Origin: Candidatus Kryptonium thompsonii
GTDB lineage: Bacteria > Bacteroidota > Ignavibacteria > Kryptoniales > Kryptoniaceae
Direction of reading: 5' to 3'
Assembly (NCBI GenBank): GCA_001442925.1
Contig: LDXX01000005.1
Span: forward strand, 62,001-126,000
DNA length: 64,000 bases
A program made the position numbers and the translations under genes. The notes below the pieces were generated by a model that saw only the letters and a list, made by a program, of their open reading frames with translations, was not told the origin of the DNA and ran no database searches. Positions 34,868 through 45,067 of the stretch are shown in pieces. Every line of letters starts with the position of its first letter. Within the stretch, counting starts at the first letter, position 1.

Positions 34868-36918
34868 ATATACTTGTCGTTGATGACAATACCGAAGCGA
34901 GAAAATTGCTGGCTGAGCTTCTCACTCAATCTGGATTTAATGTAATTGAAGCGGAAAATGGTAAATCCGCACTTGAAATTTTAAGCACAAGAAAGGACTT
35001 CGCACTTATAATATCTGATATCCTAATGCCAGTTATGGATGGCTTTAAATTTTGCCATGAGGTCAAATCAAACCCCGAATTAAGCTCAATTCCCTTTGTG
35101 TTTCTCACAGGAAGCTATATCTCCGATGAAGATAAAATTTTCGGAATTAAACTCGGTGCGGATGATTTCATAATAAAGCCGATCCAATTTGACGAGCTTC
35201 TAAAGAGAATAAACGATGTGATTTATAAAGGTAGAGCGAGAAAGGCACACGCTGAAATTAAGATCGATGAATTCACATACCTTGCCGAATATAATGCGAG
35301 ACTTGTCAACAAATTGGAAGATAAGCTACTTGAGCTCGGCGATGCATACGACAAAATCAAGAAGAAAAGCGAAGAACTTGAAACAATAAATTTAATTTTA
35401 TCCGCTTTAAACTCTTCAAGGGATATAAAACATCTTTTCAAGCAAATTTCAAAGCATATCGCCAAACTTTTTAATGCCGATGCCGTAAACTTTTACATCT
35501 ACAATCCCAACACCAACGTCCTTGATTTATCATTTTCTTTCTTGAAAACTGGGGATGAAAACATATTTGAAAAATATAAAACTCTTAAGTTTGGCGATGA
35601 CTTCGCAACAGAGATAATTAACCAGAAATTGATGATCTATCAAAACATTTCAAAAGAAAGCACGAAAGTAAGAAGTGAAATTCTTAAACATGATTTTAAA
35701 ATTTTTGTGGAAGTCGCTCTTCGCTCCCGAGAAAATTTCGTTGGTTCCATTGAGTTAGCCTACAAACAGGATGAGGCACCTTTTGATGAAAATAAAATTT
35801 CGTTACTTGACACATTATCCCAGCAGATTGCGATCGGGGTTGAAAATTTGCTCTTGATCTCAAAGTTGAAAGAATCCGAAGAAAAATACAGAACTTTTGT
35901 CCACCTGACACCAGCGGGGCTTGTAGTTTTGGATGAAAATCTTAACATTTTATTCGCAAGCGAGATAACAAACGAAATCTTTGAAACCGAAATTGAAGGG
36001 AAAAATTTAAGGGAGTTTATTGGTTCTCAAATCATCGATTTGGTAAGAGCTAATTCAAGTAAAACTTTTGAAGCCAAGTATAAAGACAAGGTGCTTTTAA
36101 TTTCAATGACCGCCAAATTGGACGATCTAAAGTTTGGGAAATACATTGCTGTGATAAATGATATAACTGAGTTTAGAAAACTTCAAGATGAAAAAAGAAA
36201 GATTGAATTAAAACTTTGGCAGGAATATCGACTTGCATCTATTGGGCGACTTGCTGGGGGAATTGCGCATAATCTTAGGAATCCCCTTACAGTGATAAAC
36301 CTTGGTTTACAAGCGTTAAAAAGGAAGGGCTTTGAGCAGGAAAACATAGAAAAATTGATAAAACAGGTTGAAAGGATAAACCAAATCGTTGAAAATTTAT
36401 CGATCAAAACGAGGGAAGAAGTTGAGAAAAACAAAAAGAGATTCGACCTAAATGAGCTAATAAGAAAAGAACTTGAAGTGCTTGAGTTTGACCCGTTTTA
36501 TAAACATAAAGTTGAAAAAAACATCCAACTTTGTGAGAAGCCGATAGTAATTGAGGCGGTTTATTCGCATTTTTCAAGTGCGGTGTCACATATTTTAAGA
36601 AATGCAATTGATGCGATGATAAACTCTGAGGAAAAAATCCTTACAGTTAAAACATGGGAAGATGCAGAAAAAATTTATATTGAGATAGCGGACACTGGAA
36701 TTGGCATACCAGATGAGATAAAAGACAAAATCTTTGAACCATTTTTTACGACGAAATCAAGTGAAAATTTCACAGAGTTGAAAGGCGTCGGGCTTGGGTT
36801 GACTATAACATATCACAACTTAAAAATTTACGGTGCTGAATTCGAAATTGATTCAAAAGTTGGAGAGGGAACGAGTTTCAAAGTCATAATTCCGAAGAAA
36901 AATGTCGGAGCTAAATAA
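34864..36918 (+). CDS. Hybrid sensor histidine kinase with N-terminal receiver (REC-GAF-PAS-HisKA-HATPase)
   Basis: A cytoplasmic two-component kinase without membrane spans. In order: receiver domain (1-120, phospho-acceptor D52 in ISDILMPVMDG), a coiled-coil linker, a GAF domain (about 185-335), a PAS domain (about 345-440), a DHp helix with the phosphorylated H469 (GGIAHNLRNPLTV) and an HATPase domain with N-box NAIDAM, DTGIGIP and GVGLGL. The input receiver suggests it is fed by another kinase. The ligand for GAF/PAS is unknown. It overlaps the nuclease gene by 4 bases and abuts the LptF-like gene, so it may tune envelope export. Confidence 0.9.
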   Translation: MNILVVDDNTEARKLLAELLTQSGFNVIEAENGKSALEILSTRKDFALIISDILMPVMDGFKFCHEVKSNPELSSIPFVFLTGSYISDEDKIFGIKLGADDFIIKPIQFDELLKRINDVIYKGRARKAHAEIKIDEFTYLAEYNARLVNKLEDKLLELGDAYDKIKKKSEELETINLILSALNSSRDIKHLFKQISKHIAKLFNADAVNFYIYNPNTNVLDLSFSFLKTGDENIFEKYKTLKFGDDFATEIINQKLMIYQNISKESTKVRSEILKHDFKIFVEVALRSRENFVGSIELAYKQDEAPFDENKISLLDTLSQQIAIGVENLLLISKLKESEEKYRTFVHLTPAGLVVLDENLNILFASEITNEIFETEIEGKNLREFIGSQIIDLVRANSSKTFEAKYKDKVLLISMTAKLDDLKFGKYIAVINDITEFRKLQDEKRKIELKLWQEYRLASIGRLAGGIAHNLRNPLTVINLGLQALKRKGFEQENIEKLIKQVERINQIVENLSIKTREEVEKNKKRFDLNELIRKELEVLEFDPFYKHKVEKNIQLCEKPIVIEAVYSHFSSAVSHILRNAIDAMINSEEKILTVKTWEDAEKIYIEIADTGIGIPDEIKDKIFEPFFTTKSSENFTELKGVGLGLTITYHNLKIYGAEFEIDSKVGEGTSFKVIIPKKNVGAK

Positions 36919-38343
36919 ATGATTTTGTACAGATACATACTTCGAGCGCATATTGGACCTTTTTTCTTTTCGTTTTTCGCTCTCATATTAATTTTCCTTC
37001 TTCAATTTTTGATGAAATATATCGATCAACTTATTGGGAAAGGGCTTGGATTTTGGGTCATCGCTGAGCTAATAGTCCTAAATCTTGCTTGGATCATTGT
37101 TCTTGCAGTCCCGATGTCAGTTTTAGTCGCCGTCCTGATGGCTTTCGGAGGGCTATCGGCGAATAATGAGGTCACTGTGATGAAATCAAGCGGGATAAGT
37201 TTGTACAAAATGATGTTTCCAGTGTTCATTGCATCTATTGTCATAGCACTCTTGCTCATCGTTTTCAATAATAAAGTTCTGCCAGATGCAAACCACAGGC
37301 TAAAAGTTTTAATGATAGATATCCATAGGAAAAAGCCAACCTTGACATTAAATCCTGGGATATTTTCAACTGATATACCAGGATACGCAATCATAGTCAG
37401 GAAAACTTATGAGCACACAAATGAATTTGAAGATGCAACTATATACAATAACTCTGATCCAGGAAAGCAAATCGTAATAACTGCAAAACGTGGAAAAATT
37501 TCATTTACGCCCGATTATAGAAAATTGATAATGGATCTCGAAAATGGAGAAATTCATGAGCAGGATATGGAGAATAAAAATCTTTACCGAGTTGTAAAGT
37601 ATGCGAAATATAGAGTTGTGATGGAGGTTGAAGGATTTGGTTTTGAAAGGTCATCTGACAATGCATTTCAAAGAGGCGACAGGGAGCTAAGCGCTGGGGA
37701 TATGCTTAGAATCGTCGATAGTTTAAAAAATATTCAGAAAAAGATCTACGAAAGTTTAAATTCCATAGCTTTAACTAACTTAAAAAATCCATTCTACGGT
37801 AGAACGATAATGTCGTCATCGTTTTATCAACCTGCTGTTCAAGACTCAGTAAGCGACTACGAAGCATTGATAACATCATCACAGAAATTGATAAGTTTGA
37901 ACGCCATTATAAAAAATCATTTAACACAAATTGAATATTACAATCGCTCGATTGACGCATACATGGTAGAGGTTCATAAAAAATACGCAATTCCCTTTGC
38001 TTGCGTGGTTTTTGTCCTTGTCGGAGCTCCGCTGGGGATGATGGCAAGAAGAGGAAACTTTGGGGTTGCTGCAAGTTTAAGTTTATTCTTCTTTCTTTTC
38101 TATTGGGCTTGCTTAATTGGCGGTGAAAAGCTTGCGGATAGAGATTTGCTCTCACCGTTCTTAAGTATGTGGATAGCAAATTTTGTGGTTGGAGCGCTTG
38201 GGGTTTACTTAACCATAAGAATGGGAAAGGAAGCAATGATAATTGACTGGTATCGCATAAAAGAAATTATGCCCAGAAGAGTTAAAACATGGCTTGGAAT
38301 CCCAGAGGAAGAAGAAATCTTAACCGATAGATATGCGAGATAA
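36919..38343 (+). CDS. LptF/LptG-family lipopolysaccharide export permease
   Basis: Inner-membrane component of the Lpt bridge. The family fold is clear: N-terminal RYILRAHIGPFFFSFFALIL, three membrane spans, a periplasmic beta-jellyroll-like middle (about 125-355), and three C-terminal spans starting with FVLVGAPLGMMARRGNFG. At 474 residues it is longer than usual (about 360-390) owing to a larger middle domain. Its downstream neighbour is a second family member, so the two probably form the LptF-LptG heterodimer. lptB and lptC are not in the window. Confidence 0.88.
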   Translation: MILYRYILRAHIGPFFFSFFALILIFLLQFLMKYIDQLIGKGLGFWVIAELIVLNLAWIIVLAVPMSVLVAVLMAFGGLSANNEVTVMKSSGISLYKMMFPVFIASIVIALLLIVFNNKVLPDANHRLKVLMIDIHRKKPTLTLNPGIFSTDIPGYAIIVRKTYEHTNEFEDATIYNNSDPGKQIVITAKRGKISFTPDYRKLIMDLENGEIHEQDMENKNLYRVVKYAKYRVVMEVEGFGFERSSDNAFQRGDRELSAGDMLRIVDSLKNIQKKIYESLNSIALTNLKNPFYGRTIMSSSFYQPAVQDSVSDYEALITSSQKLISLNAIIKNHLTQIEYYNRSIDAYMVEVHKKYAIPFACVVFVLVGAPLGMMARRGNFGVAASLSLFFFLFYWACLIGGEKLADRDLLSPFLSMWIANFVVGALGVYLTIRMGKEAMIIDWYRIKEIMPRRVKTWLGIPEEEEILTDRYAR

Positions 38344-39430
38344 AATTAAAATAATTGACGCTTACATCACGAAAGAATTTATCCAAATGGTAATCTTCGG
38401 TCTTGTGGCTTTTATCTTGATTTTTATCCTTGTTGATTTGATGGAAAACCTTGACGATTTCATAGATCAAAGAGTTTCGGCATCGATAATCTTAAAATAC
38501 TACTTTTACTTCGCTCCAGAGATCATAAAGCTAACTCTACCTGTTGCGGTTCTTCTTTCCTGTCTTTTTACAACTGGGAGGATGTCAAATCTAAATGAGT
38601 TAACTGCATTAAAAGTTTCTGGAATGAGTTTGTACAGATTTATGGTACCATTTCTTGTAATTTCCCTTATGTTAAGTCTTTTATCTGTCTATTTCAACGG
38701 TTGGGTCGTTCCAAAGACAAACAGGAAAAAGTTAAACCTTGAACGAGTTTACATGAGAAAACATCTCGAATCATGGGGGAAATATAACATTTATATTCAA
38801 GACACTTACACAAGGTTATTATCAATTGGATATTTCGATGATGAGCTCAACATAGCTCACAGAGTTGATATTCAGGACTTTGATTCAAGCGATGTGACGA
38901 AAGTTATCGCAAGGTACACAGCGCCATCAATGAAATGGGACAGCTCAAGTGGAAACTGGTTGTTAATTAATTGTATTTATCGTAAATTCAATCCAAATGG
39001 AGAATCCATTGAAAAAAGGGATACATTTAACATTGGGAAGTTAAACTTTAAACCAATTGATATAAAACGAAAGCAAATGAAACCTGACGAAATGAACCTT
39101 GATGAAATGAAAGGGTTTATTCAGGATCAGATACGAAGCGGGAATGATCCAGCAAGGTGGTTAACTGATTACCACTCGAAAATATCCTTTCCATTTTCGA
39201 ATTTAATAGTTGTTCTCTTTGGGGTTGCGCTTGCGTCACAAAAGAAAAGAGCTGGGCTGGCGATGGAGTTTGGTTTGAGCTTGCTTATTGCTTTTCTATA
39301 TTTTATCTTTATAAAAATTGGTGCTTCACTTGGGTATGCCAGGATTCTGCATCCGTTTATTTCTGCCTGGCTTGCAAATATTGTTTTTTTAGCTGTTGGA
39401 ATAATTACGATTTTAAAAGTGAGAAAATAA
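38333..39430 (+). CDS. LptF/LptG-family lipopolysaccharide export permease (second subunit)
   Basis: Second permease of the Lpt transporter, 365 residues, with N-terminal DAYITKEFIQMVIFGLVAFI, the MSNLNELTALKVSGMSLYR loop and C-terminal SFPFSNLIVVLFGVALA spans. Its ATG lies 8 bases before the stop codon of the first permease gene. Which of the pair is LptF and which LptG cannot be settled by eye. Presence of the pair supports a lipopolysaccharide or similar outer-membrane glycolipid. Confidence 0.88.
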   Translation: MRDKIKIIDAYITKEFIQMVIFGLVAFILIFILVDLMENLDDFIDQRVSASIILKYYFYFAPEIIKLTLPVAVLLSCLFTTGRMSNLNELTALKVSGMSLYRFMVPFLVISLMLSLLSVYFNGWVVPKTNRKKLNLERVYMRKHLESWGKYNIYIQDTYTRLLSIGYFDDELNIAHRVDIQDFDSSDVTKVIARYTAPSMKWDSSSGNWLLINCIYRKFNPNGESIEKRDTFNIGKLNFKPIDIKRKQMKPDEMNLDEMKGFIQDQIRSGNDPARWLTDYHSKISFPFSNLIVVLFGVALASQKKRAGLAMEFGLSLLIAFLYFIFIKIGASLGYARILHPFISAWLANIVFLAVGIITILKVRK

Positions 39431-39443
39431 AAAGGGTGCAAAA

Positions 39444-39827
39444 ATGGGGCAACAGCAATTGTTACTCCTTGCCCTTGGTGCGCTTATAGTAACAATTGCA
39501 ATTGCAGTTGCAATAAATATCTTTATCTCAAGGTCAGGGGCAATAGCTGAACAATATATAAATGATACAATTAATGATTGTCTTAGAATTGGGCAACAGG
39601 CACAAGCATGGGCGAGAAAGCCAGCAGAACTAGGTGGTGGAAGTTGGTCATTTCAAAGTTTTAGCCTTTCCCGTATTAACTTTCCCGAATCAACAAACTA
39701 TGCAAAATACCAGGTTGATATAAAAACTAGTGACAGTTTAATTGTAATTGGAAGAGTAATAACTGGTCAAACTGTCGAAGTTTCAGTTACATTTCATGAG
39801 ATAAGCAAGCCTAGAGTTACAAGATGA
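39444..39827 (+). CDS. Small protein with N-terminal membrane helix, pilin-like layout
   Basis: A 127-residue protein. The N terminus (MGQQQLLLLALGALIVTIAI) is a single membrane helix followed by a long helix and a small beta domain, the general layout of type IV pilin-like proteins. There is no leader peptide with a G/F cleavage site. I have a general memory of similar GQQQLLL starts in Ignavibacteria-type genomes, without a function. It directly follows the Lpt permeases and ends 1 base before the convergent amidohydrolase gene. Confidence 0.7.
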   Translation: MGQQQLLLLALGALIVTIAIAVAINIFISRSGAIAEQYINDTINDCLRIGQQAQAWARKPAELGGGSWSFQSFSLSRINFPESTNYAKYQVDIKTSDSLIVIGRVITGQTVEVSVTFHEISKPRVTR

Positions 39828-39828
39828 A

Positions 39829-41484
39829 TTAAAAGTCCTGGGATTGGTAAATTATCTTGCCACCAAGAACCGTCATTAAAACTTTGACATCTTTTATTCT
39901 TTCAGCGGGGATGTTAAATATATCATCCGATAAAACGACAAAATCAGCTAATTTCCCAGGGGTTATGCTTCCTTTTTCATTTTCTGCAAATTCAGCGTAT
40001 GCATTGTTTATCGTATAACATTCAACCGCCTCTTCAACAGAAATTTTTTGCTCAGGGAACCATCCTTCAGGATGCTTACCGTCAAGTGTTTGCCTTGCAA
40101 CAGCTGCGTAAATTCCAAGTATAGGGCTAAGCGGTGCAACATTCCAATCACTTCCGAAACATAATTTAACCCCATTATCGAGAAATGTTCTAAAGGCGTA
40201 GCTTGTTTTACATCTTTCTTTCCCTATCCTTTTTTCAGCCCATCTCCCATCGTCAATCGCATGATAGGGTTGCATAGAAGCAATGACATTTAAATTCTTA
40301 AACCTCACGAAGTCCTTCGGATGTATATGTTGAGCGTGCTCAATTCTAAATCTTCTATCCCATGTTGGATTTTGCTTAACAACCTTTTCAAAAATAGAAA
40401 GGACCAAACTATTTGCGCTATCACCAATTGCGTGAATTGAAAGCTGAAGTTTTGCCTTATCAGCTTCGATCGCCCACTTTTCAAGCCTGCCATCAATAAC
40501 AATGTCGGTTGCAAGTCCCTTGGTATTTGGGTTTTCATCATACGGGTCAAAGAAAAGTGCGGTCATTGAACCGAGCGAACCATCAGCATATGCTTTTAGA
40601 GATCCAATTCGTATAAACTCATTTCCAAATGGCACTTGTATCCCAAGTTTTGCAAGGTCTTCCCATTGCGAGATTGGAAGTCGAAGGAAAACCCTTATCG
40701 TCAGTTCACCTCTTTTGTAAAGTTCTTGATATGCCTTGAAATCTTCAACTGTCCCGATATCATGAACACCCGTAAGCCCAAGCTTTTTTGCCTCTTCAAG
40801 TGCAAGTTTAATTGCGGAGATTCGCTCTTCAAGGGATGGCTCGGGAATAACTTTATAAACAAGTGACATTGCTTCATCTTTTAAGATTCCCGTTGGCTCA
40901 CCGTTTTCGTCGCGAACTATTAACCCTCCAGGTGGATCAGGGGTTTCCCTCGTGATTCCAGCAAGTTTCAATGCCAAACTATTCGCAAGCCCCATATGTC
41001 CATCGTATCTGGTTACAAAAACAGGCACATTTTGAGTATATTTGTCTATCCATTCTTTCCTTGGTAATTCCCCACCCCATAATTCATGATCCCAATCCCC
41101 TCCAGTAATCCACCTGCCTGGGTTTTTCTCAGCATATTCTTTAATTTTAAGCGCAAATTCCTCAGGTGTTTTAGCGGTTCTCAAATCAACGCTCATAAGC
41201 TGAAAACCACCACTTACAAAGTGCGTATGATCATCAATAAACCCAGGCAACATAAGCTTTTTCTTTAGATCAACGACTTTGGTATTTTTTCCAGCATATT
41301 TTTTAATCTCCGAGTTTGAGCCAACCGCAATTATCTTATCCCCAAGGACAGCCACAGCTTGAGCGACTGGCTTTGCTTTGTCGACGGTCCAAATTTTCCC
41401 ATTGATGAAAATTAAATCTGCTTTTGGCATTTGTGCGATGAGAATTTGTTGAAAAAATAAGAAGGCAAATAGTTTAACAATCAT
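39829..41484 (-). CDS. Exported metal-dependent amidohydrolase (YtcJ-like)
   Basis: An amidohydrolase of the YtcJ/NfdA-type family, 551 residues, with a signal peptide (1-18). Key elements: FINGKIWTVD, the metal-binding GFIDDHTHF, a KDEAMSLV segment, SIHAIGDSAN and the late CFGSDWNVAP, which supplies the metal-site Asp. Relatives hydrolyse N-substituted formamides or unknown amides, so the substrate is open. It is the last gene of a minus-strand run with a MacB-type permease and pyrC. Confidence 0.85.
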   Translation of the reverse strand: MIVKLFAFLFFQQILIAQMPKADLIFINGKIWTVDKAKPVAQAVAVLGDKIIAVGSNSEIKKYAGKNTKVVDLKKKLMLPGFIDDHTHFVSGGFQLMSVDLRTAKTPEEFALKIKEYAEKNPGRWITGGDWDHELWGGELPRKEWIDKYTQNVPVFVTRYDGHMGLANSLALKLAGITRETPDPPGGLIVRDENGEPTGILKDEAMSLVYKVIPEPSLEERISAIKLALEEAKKLGLTGVHDIGTVEDFKAYQELYKRGELTIRVFLRLPISQWEDLAKLGIQVPFGNEFIRIGSLKAYADGSLGSMTALFFDPYDENPNTKGLATDIVIDGRLEKWAIEADKAKLQLSIHAIGDSANSLVLSIFEKVVKQNPTWDRRFRIEHAQHIHPKDFVRFKNLNVIASMQPYHAIDDGRWAEKRIGKERCKTSYAFRTFLDNGVKLCFGSDWNVAPLSPILGIYAAVARQTLDGKHPEGWFPEQKISVEEAVECYTINNAYAEFAENEKGSITPGKLADFVVLSDDIFNIPAERIKDVKVLMTVLGGKIIYQSQDF

Positions 41485-41508
41485 TTTTCATTTCAAGTGT
41501 TTTATTTT

Positions 41509-42729
41509 TTACTCATATCTCAAAGCTTCAACAGGATTTAAATTCGCTGCTTTTCTCGCGGGGTAAAATCCAAAGAAAATTCCAACGGCAGCTGAAAATG
41601 CAAAGGCAAGAACTATAGCTCCAACCGAGATGAAAACAGGCCAACCTGCAAACCCAGAAATTATCTTTGATAGCAAGATCCCGAAGATTATTCCAAAGAT
41701 CCCACCAGTAAGTGTCAAAACAACAGATTCAAGCAAAAACTGGAAAAGTATATCTCTTTTACGAGCACCAACTGAAATCCGAATTCCAATTTCACGAGTT
41801 CTCTCAGTTACAGAAACAAGCATTATATTCATCACCCCAATCCCTCCAACAATAAGAGAGACGGAAGCAATGCTTCCAAGCAAAATTGTCATGATTCTGG
41901 ATGTTTCCTGAGCCGTAGATGCGATTTCATCTTGAGTTCTAACCGTAAAATCATCCTCCTGCCAAGGTTGAATTTTATGCTTTTCTCTTAACACTTGAGT
42001 TATCTGCTGTTGAGCTACGGGAATTAAATTTGGACTTACCGCCGAAACAAGGATAGAACCGATAAAAAAGAATCTTGAAAGCCGTGTCATAACAGTCGTA
42101 TAAGGAGCAACAATTATATCGTCCTGATCTTGTCCCATCACATTTTGCCCCTTTGGCTCAAGCACGCCAACAACCTTTACAGGTACATCCCGAATTCTTA
42201 TAATCTTACCAATTGGATCTTCCTCACCGAAGAGCGCATTTTTCACTGTTTGACCTATGACACAAACTTTTGCCCCTGCTTTGACATCTTGCTCCGTGAA
42301 ATAACTTCCCGCTGAAAGTCCCCAAGCTCTTATTTGAAAGTAATCTGTGTTGACACCATAAATCCCAGTTCTCCAGTTATTATTGCCATAAATAATTTGT
42401 GCCCCTGTTCTAACAATTGGAGTTGCGTATGCGACAGCGTTACATTGATTCTTTATCGCCTCCACATCTTCAACTGTCAATCTACTTACCATACCAGCTT
42501 CCATTCTTACTCTACCAGTTTGAGTTGTTGCCCCTGGAAAAACGACGAGAACATTTGTCCCAAGCGATTCAATTTGCTTCTGAACTGAATATTGTGCTCC
42601 TTGACCAATTGCAACCATCGCTATGACTGCAGCGACTCCAATTATTATCCCAAGTATAGTCAAAAACGAGCGCATCGGGTTGCTTTTGATCGAGTGATAT
42701 GCCGAAAGAATTGTATCTTCAAGATTCAT
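41509..42729 (-). CDS. MacB-type ABC transporter permease (FtsX fold)
   Basis: A four-span permease with a large periplasmic MacB core domain (about 45-280) between the first and second spans: N-terminal SIKSNPMRSFLTILGIIIGV, C-terminal VSVTERTREIGIRISVGARK and PARKAANLNPVEALRYE. Such permeases use an ATPase of the LolD/MacB class to move lipoproteins, peptides or antibiotics across the periplasm. No ATPase or membrane-fusion gene is adjacent, so the partner must be encoded elsewhere. Confidence 0.9.
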   Translation of the reverse strand: MNLEDTILSAYHSIKSNPMRSFLTILGIIIGVAAVIAMVAIGQGAQYSVQKQIESLGTNVLVVFPGATTQTGRVRMEAGMVSRLTVEDVEAIKNQCNAVAYATPIVRTGAQIIYGNNNWRTGIYGVNTDYFQIRAWGLSAGSYFTEQDVKAGAKVCVIGQTVKNALFGEEDPIGKIIRIRDVPVKVVGVLEPKGQNVMGQDQDDIIVAPYTTVMTRLSRFFFIGSILVSAVSPNLIPVAQQQITQVLREKHKIQPWQEDDFTVRTQDEIASTAQETSRIMTILLGSIASVSLIVGGIGVMNIMLVSVTERTREIGIRISVGARKRDILFQFLLESVVLTLTGGIFGIIFGILLSKIISGFAGWPVFISVGAIVLAFAFSAAVGIFFGFYPARKAANLNPVEALRYE

Positions 42730-42781
42730 GGCTCTATATTTAGCTTTTTTTAATTTTAGATGAAATAAACTTCAAAAAGTT

Positions 42782-44086
42782 TCACAGACTTGACCAGTAA
42801 ATTTTCCCATTGTTTACAATACCAAGTGGTTTCCCTTTGAGTTTCCATCCAACAAATGGGGAATTTCTTGATTTTGATTTAAACTTGCCAGCATCGACAA
42901 TCCATTCAAAATTTGGATCTAACAAAGTTAAGTTTGCAGTTTCACCTTCAGCAATTTTTACTTGGGGCAAGCCAAGAATTTTTCTTGGATTAATTGCAAA
43001 TAGTTCTATCATACGATGTATTGAAATTATCCCTTTATTAACAAACTCACTAAGGATTAATCCAACCGCCGTTTCAAGCCCAATTATCCCAAATGGTGCA
43101 GAAGCAAAGTCAGATTCTTTTTCTTCAGGCGCATGCGGTGCGTGATCAGTTGCAATTACATCAATTGTTCCATCTTTCAGCCCGGAAACTAAAGCCTCAA
43201 TATCTTCCTCGCTTTTCAACGGTGGATTAACTTTGAAATTAGTATCATAATTTGACTTCCATATATCTTTATCCGTTAAAAGCAAATGGTGTGGTGTGAC
43301 TTCGGCGGTGATATTTAGATTGTCATCTTTAAACTTGCGCAACAATTCAACTGAACCTTTACTACTGATATGAGCAACATGATACCTAACATTTTTTATC
43401 TTGGGTTTTAAATACTGGATCAATTTTAAATCGCGATACAAAATTATCTCCTCACTTATACTTGGATAAGGTGCTAACCCAAGCAATGTCGACCAATATC
43501 CTTCGTTTGCCATTCCATTTTGACTCAAAGTTTTATCTTCACAGTGCTGAATTATCACTTTATCAAACATACTGATATACTCAAATGCTTTTCTCATAAC
43601 CCCCGAATCCTGCACAGGATTCCCATCATCCGAAAACCCAATCACACCAGCTTCAACAAGTTCAGCGATTGGTGCAAGCTCTCTCCCCTCCCTTTTTTTA
43701 GTTATCGCCCCGATGGGATAAACATCCACAATTCCACCGAGCGAATCGCTTGCTCTTTTCTTAACATATTCGACAACCCCTGGTTCATCAATCGCTGGTT
43801 CAGTGTTTGGCATACAGCACAAACCCGTGAAACCTCCATTTGCTCCAGCTTCAACACCAGATTCAATCGTCTCCTTATGCTCAAACCCCGGTTCCCTTAA
43901 ATGAACATGCATATCAATAAAACCCGGTGCAATTATCTTCCCGTTCAAATCATAAACCTCAAAATCTTCGCCACCGTCAACTTTTCCAACCTTTTCAATT
44001 TTCCCATTAACTATGACTAAATCAAGTATTTCATCGAGATTTTGCGCTGGATTAATTATGCGTGCATTCTTAAAAATTACCCGCAT
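42782..44086 (-). CDS. pyrC: Dihydroorotase
   Basis: Closes carbamoyl-aspartate to dihydroorotate in pyrimidine synthesis. Type I dihydroorotase features: DMHVHLREPGFEHKE with both metal His, EVTPHHLLLTD, and VDVIATDHAPHAPEEKE with the catalytic Asp. 434 residues. It follows pyrB by 23 bases. Inactive PyrC paralogs exist in some PyrB complexes, but all metal ligands are present here. Confidence 0.93.
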   Translation of the reverse strand: MRVIFKNARIINPAQNLDEILDLVIVNGKIEKVGKVDGGEDFEVYDLNGKIIAPGFIDMHVHLREPGFEHKETIESGVEAGANGGFTGLCCMPNTEPAIDEPGVVEYVKKRASDSLGGIVDVYPIGAITKKREGRELAPIAELVEAGVIGFSDDGNPVQDSGVMRKAFEYISMFDKVIIQHCEDKTLSQNGMANEGYWSTLLGLAPYPSISEEIILYRDLKLIQYLKPKIKNVRYHVAHISSKGSVELLRKFKDDNLNITAEVTPHHLLLTDKDIWKSNYDTNFKVNPPLKSEEDIEALVSGLKDGTIDVIATDHAPHAPEEKESDFASAPFGIIGLETAVGLILSEFVNKGIISIHRMIELFAINPRKILGLPQVKIAEGETANLTLLDPNFEWIVDAGKFKSKSRNSPFVGWKLKGKPLGIVNNGKIYWSSL

Positions 44087-44109
44087 TAAAAATTAAACCT
44101 TTTTATTTT

Positions 44110-45033
44110 TCAATTTGCCATTGTTCCCAGAAGATAAAGAATTGCCATTCTAACAGCGACGCCGTTTGTCACCTGCTCAAGTATAACGGAATGCTCACTA
44201 TCGGCAACATCTGATGATAGTTCAACTCCACGATTTATCGGACCTGGATGCATTATCAAAATTGGTTTACTTGCTTTTTCAAGCCGTCTACGCGTGATCC
44301 CAAAAAATTTATGATATTCCTGCAGAGATGGAATAAAGGCTGAGTTCTGTCTTTCAAGCTGTAACCTTAAAACATTTAAAACATCAACTTTTGGGATTAC
44401 CTCATCGATGTTGTGATAAACTTCAACCCCAAGATTTTCTATATCCTTCGGGATAAGCGTCTCGGGACCGCAAACGCTGACATTCGCACCAAGCGTTTTC
44501 AAACCAAATATATTTGACCTTGCAACCCTGCTATGCAAGATATCTCCAACTATACACACGTTTAAACCCTGAATGTATCCAAATTTCTCACGCATTGTGA
44601 AAATATCAAGCAACGCCTGTGTTGGATGTTCATGTGTTCCATCTCCAGCATTTATAACATTAGCATCAATTATCTTAGCAAGAAAATGTGGGGCACCAGG
44701 TGATGAATGCCTTATCACAACTAAGTCAATTTTCATCGCCTCAATGTTTTTAACAGTATCTTTAAATGTTTCACCCTTTGCCATACTACTTCCAGTTGTT
44801 GTAAAATTAACAACATCAGCTGACAATCTCCGCTCTGCAAGTTCAAAAGAGATTCGCGTTCTTGTTGAACTTTCAAAAAACAAATTAACTATCGTCTTCC
44901 CCTGCAATGTTGGGATCTTTTTGATGGGCCTTTCGAGAACTTCTTTAAATGAAACGGCTGTATTTAAAATTAATTCGATATCCTCCTTAGGCATATTTTC
45001 AAGCCCAAGAAGATGGCGACTTTTCAACCTCAT
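44110..45033 (-). CDS. pyrB: Aspartate carbamoyltransferase catalytic subunit
   Basis: Condenses carbamoyl phosphate with aspartate. Motifs: FFESSTRTRISFELA (STRT phosphate loop), GDGTHEHPTQALLD and HPGPINRGVE. 307 residues with no fused regulatory domain and no pyrI beside it. AAGGAGCG precedes the ATG. It lies 34 bases downstream of the hairpin that follows pyrR. Confidence 0.95.
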   Translation of the reverse strand: MRLKSRHLLGLENMPKEDIELILNTAVSFKEVLERPIKKIPTLQGKTIVNLFFESSTRTRISFELAERRLSADVVNFTTTGSSMAKGETFKDTVKNIEAMKIDLVVIRHSSPGAPHFLAKIIDANVINAGDGTHEHPTQALLDIFTMREKFGYIQGLNVCIVGDILHSRVARSNIFGLKTLGANVSVCGPETLIPKDIENLGVEVYHNIDEVIPKVDVLNVLRLQLERQNSAFIPSLQEYHKFFGITRRRLEKASKPILIMHPGPINRGVELSSDVADSEHSVILEQVTNGVAVRMAILYLLGTMAN

Positions 45034-45067
45034 TTTTTCATTTCGCTCCTTTTATTTATACAAAAAA

